DNA of 8,060 bases from Methanobacteriota archaeon (lineage in GTDB: Archaea; Altiarchaeota; Altiarchaeia; IMC4; QMZM01): positions 1 to 8,060 of the forward strand of contig JAKFXM010000208.1 in the NCBI GenBank assembly GCA_021731385.1, given 5' to 3'. This document shows, piece by piece, positions 1 to 4,762 of the stretch. Every line of letters begins with the position of its first letter. Position 1 is the stretch's first letter. Position numbers and translations under genes: made by a program. The notes beneath the pieces are model-generated. The model saw only the letters and a program-made list of their open reading frames with translations. It was not told the DNA's origin and did no database searches.

Positions 1-5
1 TTACT

Positions 6-164
6 TCAACTATCACATTCAACAATATTTCCGCCACCTTTATCTCCTTGGTAGATATACACCTTAAAAATTTTACTTTTATTTTCTTTCTCTCTCACCT
101 TTCTTACACCATTAATTAAATATTCAGTTTTTCCAATATATAAACAATAAAACCATGAAAACAC
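6..164 (-). pseudogene. Possible C-terminal remnant of an unidentified protein
   Basis: An open minus-strand frame of 52 codons ends at a TGA at 6-8. Upstream it is closed by an in-frame TAA at 165-167, inside the 5' end of the hicB-like gene. It has a protein-like composition, with the strings YLINGVRKVREKE and KVYIYQGDKGGGN, but no ATG; GTG at 162-164 is the only plausible start in the first ten codons. I do not recognise the family. If it was coding, it is the tail of a gene cut short by the locus that now holds hicB. It could equally be a chance frame in the AT-rich upstream region, which must also carry the hicB promoter. Confidence 0.2.
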
Positions 165-385
165 TTATTCAGGTCTATAGAGAGGGTAAGTGGTATGTTG
201 CAGTTGATTTAGTTACAAATGTTGCAGACCAAGGAAAAACAGAGGGTGATGCTCTTTACAATCTGAAAAAGGGACTTGAAGAGCATTACAAACTTCTTAT
301 GGCACATGCCTTGAAAAATCGAAAAACTGCATTTTTGGATTTAGAGGTCGAGAGATATGTCCAAACTCCCAGTCCTGTCTGCTAA
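155..385 (+). CDS. hicB: HicB-like antitoxin
   Basis: The 76-residue product resembles the HicB antitoxin fold, a partial RNase H-like domain. A short strand-rich start (residues 1-22, MKTLIQVYREGKWYVA) is followed by the family pattern D-Q-G-K-T-x-x-x-A-L-x-N-L-K at about 25-40 and an acidic helix. In complete systems HicB binds and blocks the mRNA interferase HicA and often represses its own operon. There is no ribbon-helix-helix or helix-turn-helix tail, so DNA binding is not evident. The gene overlaps the hicA start (ATG 357) by 29 bp, the usual translationally coupled arrangement. No Shine-Dalgarno sequence precedes the ATG; an AT-rich stretch at about 113-146 could hold a TATA box for a leaderless or short-leader transcript. 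The frame is intact although its toxin partner is broken, so it is now an orphan antitoxin or is beginning to decay. Confidence 0.75.
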   Translation: MKTLIQVYREGKWYVAVDLVTNVADQGKTEGDALYNLKKGLEEHYKLLMAHALKNRKTAFLDLEVERYVQTPSPVC

Positions 386-429
386 GGATGTTATAAAGAC
401 ACTGGGGAAATTTGGATTTGTAGTTGAAA

Positions 430-484
430 CGCACTGAATCTGCCCCTTTAAAGGGGCAGTTCAATATTGGGGCAGATTCAGGCG
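430..484. repeat. Hairpin 1 of the hicA insert, with nested palindrome
   Basis: CTGAATCTGCCCC (434-446) is exactly complementary to GGGGCAGATTCAG (469-481). The stem extends by CGC (430-432) pairing with GCG (482-484) if A433 is bulged. Nested inside is a perfect 20-bp palindrome (440-459, CTGCCCCTTTAAAGGGGCAG) that uses the same left arm, so two pairings compete. Confidence 0.8.
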
Positions 485-485
485 C

Positions 486-520
486 ATAAAAACTGTCGGC
501 TTTAGCCGACAGTTGTTTAT
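486..520. repeat. Hairpin 2 of the hicA insert
   Basis: AACTGTCGGCT (491-501) pairs perfectly with AGCCGACAGTT (504-514) around a TT apex. ATAAA (486-490) continues the stem with TTTAT (516-520) if G515 is bulged, giving 16 paired positions with one unpaired base. As RNA it would also resemble an intrinsic stem, but no consistent terminator U-tract follows. Confidence 0.8.
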
Positions 521-673
521 AGGCAAAGTGGAAGTCATATTCACTTGTGGAATGAAGAGCGAAGATTGCTTGTTACAGTTCCAAATCATCAAGAACTTGC
601 AAAAGGCACATTGATCTCAATAATGAAACAGGCTAAACTTGAAAGAGAAGAATTTCTTTCAAAACTATAGAAA

Positions 674-1237
674 TTATCTTATCAGATCCAATGCAACCGC
701 AACCGCCCCATCTTCAGCCTTTGCGTAGGTTTTTGCAAACGAAAGGACTACCACATCCTTTTCTTTGAATTTAAATCCCTTTAGTCCCTCAATCAAATCC
801 GGAAAATCTGAAAGTCGAACATCCCTTGTCGGGAATTCGAGTTTTCCATTTTTATAAATTAATATCAAAACACTTTCTGAACCGGCACCAATGGCAATGT
901 CCCTCTGCTCAAAGCCGGTCTTTATCCTATCTGCCGTTTTGTGAATTGCTATTACTGAGCCCAATCTTCCGGTCTCCGTCTGTCTGAATTCTCCTGGTAC
1001 ATTAAATTTCTTTAAATATTTTCGGATATGATTTCTACCCCTTTCACTGAGCGTTTGCCCTCTTCTACTTGACCTTATAAAACCCTCCCTTCTAAATATC
1101 TTCAATATTGTTCTGACACTGCCTTCACCGATTCCAAGAACCTTTACAAGTCCCTTTCTGCCCATTTCACCGGCACTAAGGAGTATTAATGTCCTGATTA
1201 CATGAACTTCCGAGAAATTGGGCGAGGCACCGGCCAT
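674..1237 (-). CDS. Winged-helix protein, DUF4443-like
   Basis: This 187-residue protein has an N-terminal winged helix-turn-helix at about 8-75. Helices around HVIRTLILLSAGEMGRKGL and a recognition-helix-like stretch with GEGSVRTILKIFRREGFI precede a basic wing, RSSRRGQTLSERG. Residues about 85-187 form an alpha/beta domain ending KDVVVLSFAKTYAKAEDGAVAVA. From memory this matches the architecture of archaeal DUF4443 proteins, whose N-terminus is often labelled CggR-like; the ligand and targets are unknown. It is probably a transcription factor or small-molecule sensor. It diverges from the L10e gene across 64 bp, so it may regulate itself or that promoter. There is no Shine-Dalgarno motif before its ATG. 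Its 3' end lies 3 bp from the broken hicA. The DNA-binding assignment is firm, the family name moderate. Confidence 0.7.
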   Translation of the reverse strand: MAGASPNFSEVHVIRTLILLSAGEMGRKGLVKVLGIGEGSVRTILKIFRREGFIRSSRRGQTLSERGRNHIRKYLKKFNVPGEFRQTETGRLGSVIAIHKTADRIKTGFEQRDIAIGAGSESVLILIYKNGKLEFPTRDVRLSDFPDLIEGLKGFKFKEKDVVVLSFAKTYAKAEDGAVAVALDLIR

Positions 1238-1301
1238 TTTTATATTTTAACTATGAAATTCTAAGTTATTAGACTAAAATTTATAAAAGAAGAGGTAAAA
1301 A
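1238..1301. promoter_or_regulatory. Divergent promoter region with L10e ribosome binding site
   Basis: This 64-bp AT-rich gap separates two divergent genes. On the plus strand TTATATTTT (1240-1248) is a plausible TATA box, placing a start site near 1270 and a leader of about 30 nt that carries AGAGGT (1291-1296), 5 nt before the L10e ATG. On the minus strand TTTTATAAA (complement of 1281-1289) is a plausible TATA box, giving a leader of about 20 nt without a Shine-Dalgarno motif. Each TATA box lies near the opposite gene's start, so the two transcription units would interfere. Placement is by eye. Confidence 0.4.
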
Positions 1302-1838
1302 ATGGGACTAAGACCGGCAAAATGTTACGGGTGGGACAGCCCGGCATATACAAGGGTTTCAAATAATCCTTCAGCTTCATTTATTACCGGGGTTCCCGGA
1401 CCGAAGATAACACACTATGAAACCGGGAATCTGTCCAAAGAATTTGACACCGAGGTTTCGATTGTCAGTAATGGTCAGATTCAGATAAGACACAATTCAC
1501 TGGAAGCATCCCGAATTGCAGCAAACAAGATTATCGAGGGGACAATAGGCATTAATAACTACAAATTCAAGGTCAGGGTTTTCCCGCATCATGTGTTGAG
1601 GGAGAATATAATGGCGACTGGTGCCGGGGCCGACAGGGTTTCTAAGGGTATGAGAAGGTCTTTCGGAAAGCCAATCGGAACGGCGGCAAGGATAAGAAAG
1701 GGACAGACCGTGTTTAGTATATACATAAACAAAAGCGAGGATGCAATAAAAATCGCAAAAAAAGCCCTTCATACAGCAATTGGGAAATTGCCCGGTTCTA
1801 TGAAGATTGTTGTCCGCCAGTTATCTGTCGGGAATTGA
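1302..1838 (+). CDS. rpl10e: Large-subunit ribosomal protein L10e (uL16)
   Basis: The 178-residue product is full length for archaeal L10e, the uL16 homologue (bacterial L16), which sits near the peptidyl-transferase centre and the A-site tRNA channel of the 50S subunit. Diagnostic strings include the start MGLRPAKCY, WDSPAYTRVS, GVPGPKI, QIRHNSLEASRIAANK, RVFPHHVLRENIMATGAGADRVSKGMRRSFGKP and KLPGS. The highly conserved loop HHVLREN through MRRSFGKP is complete. The start is fixed by the invariant MGLRPAK N-terminus and a Shine-Dalgarno sequence 5 nt upstream. The gene is followed after one base by aEF-1beta, so the two are almost certainly translated from one mRNA. The N-terminal region (KCYGWDSP) carries a glycine where relatives I remember usually have a basic residue; this is a minor point. 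Confidence 0.97.
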   Translation: MGLRPAKCYGWDSPAYTRVSNNPSASFITGVPGPKITHYETGNLSKEFDTEVSIVSNGQIQIRHNSLEASRIAANKIIEGTIGINNYKFKVRVFPHHVLRENIMATGAGADRVSKGMRRSFGKPIGTAARIRKGQTVFSIYINKSEDAIKIAKKALHTAIGKLPGSMKIVVRQLSVGN

Positions 1839-1839
1839 G

Positions 1840-2109
1840 ATGGAATTAAATGTTGCGGCGAGAATAAGGATAATGCCATCGGGCGTTGATACCGATCTTG
1901 AAAAAATTAAAAAAGGATTAAATAGTATTATAGAGAAATTCGGAAAATTACATAAAACAGAGATAAAGCCCATTGCCTTTGGATTAAAATCCATAGAGGC
2001 TTCAATCCTTCTAAATGATGAAAGTGGGGGGATTGAGGAGATAGAATCCCTAGTAAAGGAGCTGGATGGTGTTGGCGGTGTTGAAGTTCTTGATGTTAGC
2101 AGGGTCTAA
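1840..2109 (+). CDS. ef1b: Archaeal elongation factor 1-beta
   Basis: The 89-residue protein matches archaeal aEF-1beta, the guanine-nucleotide exchange factor that recharges aEF-1alpha with GTP during elongation. Length and pattern fit: N-terminal strand NVAARIRIMPSGVDTDLEKI, a helix, then KPIAFGLKSIEASILLNDE, and the closing G-V-G-x-V-E-V-L-D-V-S-R-V. The start is the ATG at 1840, one base after the L10e stop. The frame is open further upstream (ATG 1807), but that start lies inside L10e and would add 11 residues foreign to the family. In many archaea a roughly 60-residue zinc-ribbon gene precedes this one; here L10e takes that place. The sugar epimerase gene starts 2 nt after its stop. Confidence 0.95.
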   Translation: MELNVAARIRIMPSGVDTDLEKIKKGLNSIIEKFGKLHKTEIKPIAFGLKSIEASILLNDESGGIEEIESLVKELDGVGGVEVLDVSRV

Positions 2110-2111
2110 AG

Positions 2112-3230
2112 ATGGAAAAAAAAATTCTTATCACCGGAGGGGCTGGTTTCATAGGCTCACATCTGGTTGATAGGCTCGTAAAGGACGGAAATTCTGTGAG
2201 GATTCTCGATAATCTGGAGCCACAGGTTCATAACGGCAAAACTCCCGAGTATCTAAACCCAAAGGCCGAGTTTATAGACGGCGATATCCGGAATCCGGAT
2301 GATTTGAAAGCTTCAATAGAAGATATTGATATAATCTTTCACGAGGCTGCTGCTGTGGGTGTCGGTCAGTCAATGTACGAAATCCAGAAATATGTCGATG
2401 TTAATACATATGGAACTGCAAAACTTCTTGAAATTCTTGTCAACGAGGAGCACGATGTTAAGAAACTGATTGTAGCATCCTCAATGAGCATATATGGTGA
2501 GGGCGCTTATGAGTGCGATGATTGTGGGATTGTTTATCCTAAATTAAGAACCATAGAGCAATTTAGATCAAGAGACTGGGATATAAAATGTCCGAATTGC
2601 GGAAAGAATGTAAAGGCAATTCCAACCCCGGAGGAAAAACCGCTTTATCCGACATCAATCTACGCTATAACAAAAAGAGACCAGGAGGAGATGTGTCTGG
2701 TAACCGGTCAGGCATACGGAATTCCCACAGTTGCATTAAGGTATTTCAATGTCTATGGACCTAGGCAGAGCCTCTCAAACCCTTATACCGGCGTTGCGGC
2801 AATATTCTCATCCCGGATCAAGAATAATAACCCCCCGATAATCTTTGAGGACGGTCTTCAGAGCAGGGACTTCGTAAATGTGGATGATATCGTTGAAGCA
2901 AATCTTCTTGTTATGAAAAAGAATAGTGCAGATTACAATGCATTTAATGTAGGTACTGGTAATCCTGCAAACATACTTGAAATTGCAGAAATTCTCTCAA
3001 AACTCTACGGGAAGGACATAAAGCCCGATATAGTAAATAAGTACAGAATGGGTGATATAAGGCACTGCTATGCAGATATCTCAAAAATAAGAAAACTTGG
3101 TTTTGAACCAAAGGTCAGATTCAAGGATGGAATGAGGAAACTTGTGGAATGGGGTAGAATTCAAGAGGCAAGGGATTTGAGCGAGAAGGCTACTCAGGAA
3201 CTGGTTGAGAGGAATTTGGTAGAGAGATAA
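2112..3230 (+). CDS. NAD-dependent sugar epimerase with zinc-ribbon insertion
   Basis: This 372-residue extended short-chain dehydrogenase acts on nucleotide sugars. The NAD-binding motif G9-G-A-G-F-I-G15 is followed by D33, D58-I59 and HEAAAVGVGQS (77-87). The active site reads S123-S-M-S with the catalytic pair Y184-x3-K188. Between strand 5 and the catalytic tyrosine lies an inserted zinc ribbon, C135-x2-C138 and C160-x2-C163. Downstream, RYFNVYGPRQSLSNPYTGVA and QSRDFVNVDDIV match the substrate and cofactor loops. Close relatives I recall keep the ribbon and the VGVGQSMYEI and SMSIYGEG strings, and include Burkholderia WbiB, reported as a dTDP-L-rhamnose 4-epimerase; that substrate is only a guess here. 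Starting 2 nt after the aEF-1beta stop, it should be cotranscribed with the translation genes. No separate Shine-Dalgarno sequence is visible. Confidence 0.88.
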   Translation: MEKKILITGGAGFIGSHLVDRLVKDGNSVRILDNLEPQVHNGKTPEYLNPKAEFIDGDIRNPDDLKASIEDIDIIFHEAAAVGVGQSMYEIQKYVDVNTYGTAKLLEILVNEEHDVKKLIVASSMSIYGEGAYECDDCGIVYPKLRTIEQFRSRDWDIKCPNCGKNVKAIPTPEEKPLYPTSIYAITKRDQEEMCLVTGQAYGIPTVALRYFNVYGPRQSLSNPYTGVAAIFSSRIKNNNPPIIFEDGLQSRDFVNVDDIVEANLLVMKKNSADYNAFNVGTGNPANILEIAEILSKLYGKDIKPDIVNKYRMGDIRHCYADISKIRKLGFEPKVRFKDGMRKLVEWGRIQEARDLSEKATQELVERNLVER

Positions 3231-3242
3231 ATTTCAGTTTAA

Positions 3243-3395
3243 TGGCGTTATGATTATGTTAATGATCCGGGAGAAATGGCCTATAAGGTTTTAGATGTCA
3301 TTAATTCTCCCGGAGGGTTTATCATTACAGCCTTCTTTACAACAAAAATCGATAAGATAATAAAAAGGAGGAAAATCAAATGGAAAAGGGTCTGA
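3243..3395 (+). pseudogene. 3' remnant of a probable toxin-like gene partnered with DUF2283
   Basis: A frame of 50 codons begins right after an in-frame TAA (3240-3242) and ends at TGA 3393-3395. Its peptide includes WRYDYVNDPGE, then GGFIITAFFTTKIDK and KRRKIKW. From memory, the FIITAxFTxKI...W ending is common at the C-terminus of small toxin-like proteins (DUF4258 or related RelE/barnase-like groups) encoded just before DUF2283 genes. It overlaps the DUF2283 start by 16 bp, as such pairs usually do, and its last codons contain that gene's Shine-Dalgarno sequence. The 5' part, perhaps half or more of the gene, is missing, lost at a junction only 12 bp after the epimerase stop. ATG 3276 could start a 39-residue peptide at most. 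Coding origin is likely; the family name is tentative. Confidence 0.55.
3364..3371 (+). promoter_or_regulatory. Strong Shine-Dalgarno of the DUF2283 gene
   Basis: AAAGGAGG lies 8 nt before the ATG at 3380. It is the best ribosome binding site in the window and fixes this start; most neighbouring genes have weak sites or none. Confidence 0.8.
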
Positions 3396-3613
3396 AACAG
3401 ATACTGGAGGTTGTTCCTCATGTTATGAGATTACCATCAAAACATGTATGGATAGACTACGACAAAGAAGCTGATGTAGTGTATATAAACTTTCAGAAAC
3501 CACAGATGGCAACAGATTCTGAACTTCTGGACAATAACATCCTGATACGAACGATGGATGGTAAGGTTGTTGGTATTACTATAATGAATGCTAGTAGCAT
3601 GTCTCCTATGTGA
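3380..3613 (+). CDS. DUF2283 family protein, possible antitoxin
   Basis: The 77-residue product carries the DUF2283 signature at about 24-72: VWIDYDKEADVVYINF, then an acidic stretch with SELLDNNILIR, a turn M-D-G-K-V-V-G, and ITIMNAS. The domain normally runs about 50-65 residues, so this copy looks complete, with a short helical N-terminus. The biochemical role of DUF2283 is not established. The genes often sit directly downstream of small toxin-like genes, and an antitoxin role has been inferred from that. Here the frame is intact with an excellent Shine-Dalgarno sequence, while the overlapping upstream partner survives only as a tail. Four bases after its stop begins the truncated duplicate of the next epimerase gene, so it may once have been translationally coupled to that gene. 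Confidence 0.75.
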   Translation: MEKGLKQILEVVPHVMRLPSKHVWIDYDKEADVVYINFQKPQMATDSELLDNNILIRTMDGKVVGITIMNASSMSPM

Positions 3614-3614
3614 T

Positions 3615-3679
3615 AAAATGTTTGATAGAATCTTAATCACGGGCGGTGCAGGATTCATAGGCTCGCACCTTGCTGAATA
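3615..3679 (+). repeat. 65-bp perfect direct repeat, copy 1
   Basis: Identical base for base to 3749-3813 (offset 134). It contains the ATG and first 20 codons of the epimerase that starts at 3752, plus three upstream A residues. The match stops at 3680 (A versus C at 3814) and at 3614 (T versus A at 3748). Confidence 0.97.
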
Positions 3680-3680
3680 A
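3618..3680 (+). pseudogene. Truncated duplicate of the epimerase 5' end
   Basis: The frame encodes 20 residues, MFDRILITGGAGFIGSHLAE, identical to residues 1-20 of the epimerase at 3752, then a TAA (3678-3680) whose last A is the first base of the hairpin spacer. It holds only the first strand and glycine-rich loop of the Rossmann fold, so it cannot be an enzyme. Its ATG follows the DUF2283 stop by 4 nt, so it is in a good position to be translated by coupling and might act as a leader peptide. Perfect identity points to a recent duplication, ongoing recombination, or an assembly artefact. Confidence 0.85.
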
Positions 3681-3714
3681 CAAACCCTTTTCTTTAGAAA
3701 AGAAAAGTGTTTGT
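3680..3714 (+). repeat. Hairpin at the start of the spacer between the direct repeats
   Basis: Arms 3680-3695 and 3699-3714 pair along 16 positions with one C/T mismatch (3686 with 3708) and an AGA loop. The outer stem is ACAAAC with GTTTGT. It begins at the exact base where the direct repeat ends and includes the last base of the stop codon of the truncated duplicate. It could be one end of a small mobile element, an RNA structure limiting readthrough, or both. The rest of the spacer (3715-3748) is AT-rich with only a weak 6-bp stem (TTATTT with AAATAA). Confidence 0.75.
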
Positions 3715-3748
3715 ATTCCCAAAAGAAAATTATTTTACCAAAGAAATA

Positions 3749-3813
3749 AAAATGTTTGATAGAATCTTAATCACGGGCGGTGCAGGATTCATAGGCTCGC
3801 ACCTTGCTGAATA
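3749..3813 (+). repeat. 65-bp perfect direct repeat, copy 2
   Basis: The second copy, forming the functional 5' end of the epimerase gene. Recombination between the copies would remove 134 bp and place the intact gene 4 nt behind the DUF2283 stop. Confidence 0.97.
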
Positions 3814-4762
3814 CTCCCTGAAAAAAGGTAAAGAGGTAACAATTATAGATAATCTAAGCAGGACAGACTATAACATAAAATATCTTCAGGAAAACTATAA
3901 AAATCTGAAATTTGTGCAAGGGGATATAAGGGATTCAAAGGTTTTTAATGGTTTAATGGATGATATTGATCTAATTTACCACTGTGCAGCACAGGTTGCT
4001 GTTACCACTTCATTGGAAAATCCAAGGCTTGATTATGAAAGCAATGCTGATGGAACCTTTAATCTGTGCGAATCCCTGAGAAATTCAAAGTCTGATGCCT
4101 CGATCGTTTTCTGCTCAACAAACAAGGTCTATGGCGATCTCAATTTGAGGATACTGGAAAAGGGTTCAAGATATGAATACAGAGATATTCAGGGAATTGA
4201 TGAGACCTATTCGTTGGAAACAAATTGCCCCTATGGTGGCTCGAAAATCATCTCAGAATGGATTCTTGATACATTCCATAAATCGTTTGGGATAAAAAGC
4301 ACAAAGGCAAGGATGTCATGCATCTATGGGACACGACAATTCGGAAATGAGGATCAAGGCTGGGTTGCATGGTTTACAATCGCAACAATTCTTGGCAAGA
4401 AGATAACTATATATGGTGATGGGAAACAGATAAGGGACATTCTCTACATAACTGACCAGAATAATGCCTTTGAATCACTTGCGAAGAATATCGACAAAAC
4501 AAAAGGGAAGGCATATAATCTTGGCGGTGGACCCAAAAATACTATATCACTTTTTGAATTATTAAATCTGATAAATGAATTAACAGGCAAAAGGTCTGAG
4601 ATTATCCGTGATAACTGGCGGATGGGTGACCAGAAGGTCTATGTTTCTGATATCTCCAAGATCAGGAAAGAGGTTGGCTGGGAGCCTGTTGTTGGTGTCA
4701 AAGAAGGGGTTAAGAATCTTGTTGAATGGGTAACAAATAATAAATCTGCATTAGGTCAATGA
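3752..4762 (+). CDS. CDP-paratose 2-epimerase-like nucleotide-sugar epimerase
   Basis: This 336-residue extended SDR enzyme has the NAD motif G9-G-A-G-F-I-G15, D33 and D58-I59. The strings S122-T-N-K-V-Y-G-D, P160-Y-G-G-S-K165 (catalytic Y161 and K165), IYGTRQFGNEDQGWVAWF (191-208) and YGDGKQIRD closely follow Salmonella Tyv/RfbE, which converts CDP-paratose to CDP-tyvelose. The window lacks the usual upstream CDP-dideoxyhexose genes, so the true substrate may be another CDP- or UDP-sugar. The ATG at 3752 is chosen because it begins the family N-terminus; an in-frame GTG at 3707 would add 15 non-family residues encoded by the hairpin spacer. No Shine-Dalgarno sequence precedes it. The stop overlaps the next start (ATGA), so it is coupled to the glycosyltransferase. 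Its first 20 codons are duplicated upstream. Confidence 0.85.
   Translation: MFDRILITGGAGFIGSHLAEYSLKKGKEVTIIDNLSRTDYNIKYLQENYKNLKFVQGDIRDSKVFNGLMDDIDLIYHCAAQVAVTTSLENPRLDYESNADGTFNLCESLRNSKSDASIVFCSTNKVYGDLNLRILEKGSRYEYRDIQGIDETYSLETNCPYGGSKIISEWILDTFHKSFGIKSTKARMSCIYGTRQFGNEDQGWVAWFTIATILGKKITIYGDGKQIRDILYITDQNNAFESLAKNIDKTKGKAYNLGGGPKNTISLFELLNLINELTGKRSEIIRDNWRMGDQKVYVSDISKIRKEVGWEPVVGVKEGVKNLVEWVTNNKSALGQ

Larger units (their letters stand above)
429..520. mobile_element. 92-bp double-hairpin insert (non-autonomous element)
   Basis: This segment is the exact excess over an intact hicA frame (boundary ambiguous by 1 nt, since 429 and 521 are both A). It consists of two imperfect palindromes side by side, 430-484 and 486-520, each with one unpaired base in its stem, and the second ends exactly at the right boundary. 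It has no coding capacity and no target-site duplication. Those traits fit a minimal IS200/IS605-type derivative (left-end plus right-end hairpins moved in trans by a Y1 HUH transposase) or a REP-like element. No transposase gene lies in the window, so the family assignment is an inference; that it is an insertion is well supported. Confidence 0.65.
357..670 (+). pseudogene. hicA: hicA toxin gene split by a 92-bp insert
   Basis: The 5' part (357-428) encodes 24 residues typical of a HicA N-terminus, beginning MSKLPVLSAKDVIKTL and ending GFVVE. Two foreign codons then lead to a TGA at 435-437. The rest of the toxin resumes at 521 in a different frame: RQSGSH, then TVPNHQELAKGTLISIMKQ, ending at TAG 668-670 (49 residues). 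Joining 428 to 521 removes exactly 92 bases and restores one 73-residue frame with the family spacing G-F-x3-R-Q-x-G-S-H, which is strong evidence for a clean insertion. HicA is a small dsRBD-fold ribonuclease whose catalytic histidine is the H of G-S-H, so the surviving N-terminal fragment lacks the active site. The 3' end is convergent with the winged-helix gene, 3 bp away. Confidence 0.87.

Noticed and set aside
486..520. Intrinsic transcription terminator for hicBA
   Set aside because: The stem lies inside the split hicA gene and within the insert, and is not followed by a continuous T-run; it fits an element end better.
1497..1772. Minus-strand frame of 91 codons opposite L10e
   Set aside because: It is antisense to a strongly conserved ribosomal protein gene and its translation resembles no protein family.
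1807..1839. ATG 1807 as the start of aEF-1beta
   Set aside because: It lies inside the L10e coding region and adds 11 residues not seen in the family; ATG 1840 fits the expected start.
3707..3751. GTG 3707 as the start of the second epimerase, adding 15 residues
   Set aside because: The extra residues come from the hairpin spacer and match no family N-terminus, while ATG 3752 starts the standard strand before the glycine-rich loop.
3615..3813. CRISPR-like or integron-type repeat pair
   Set aside because: Only two copies exist and the repeat is protein-coding sequence of the adjacent gene, so a duplication of the gene start is the simpler reading.
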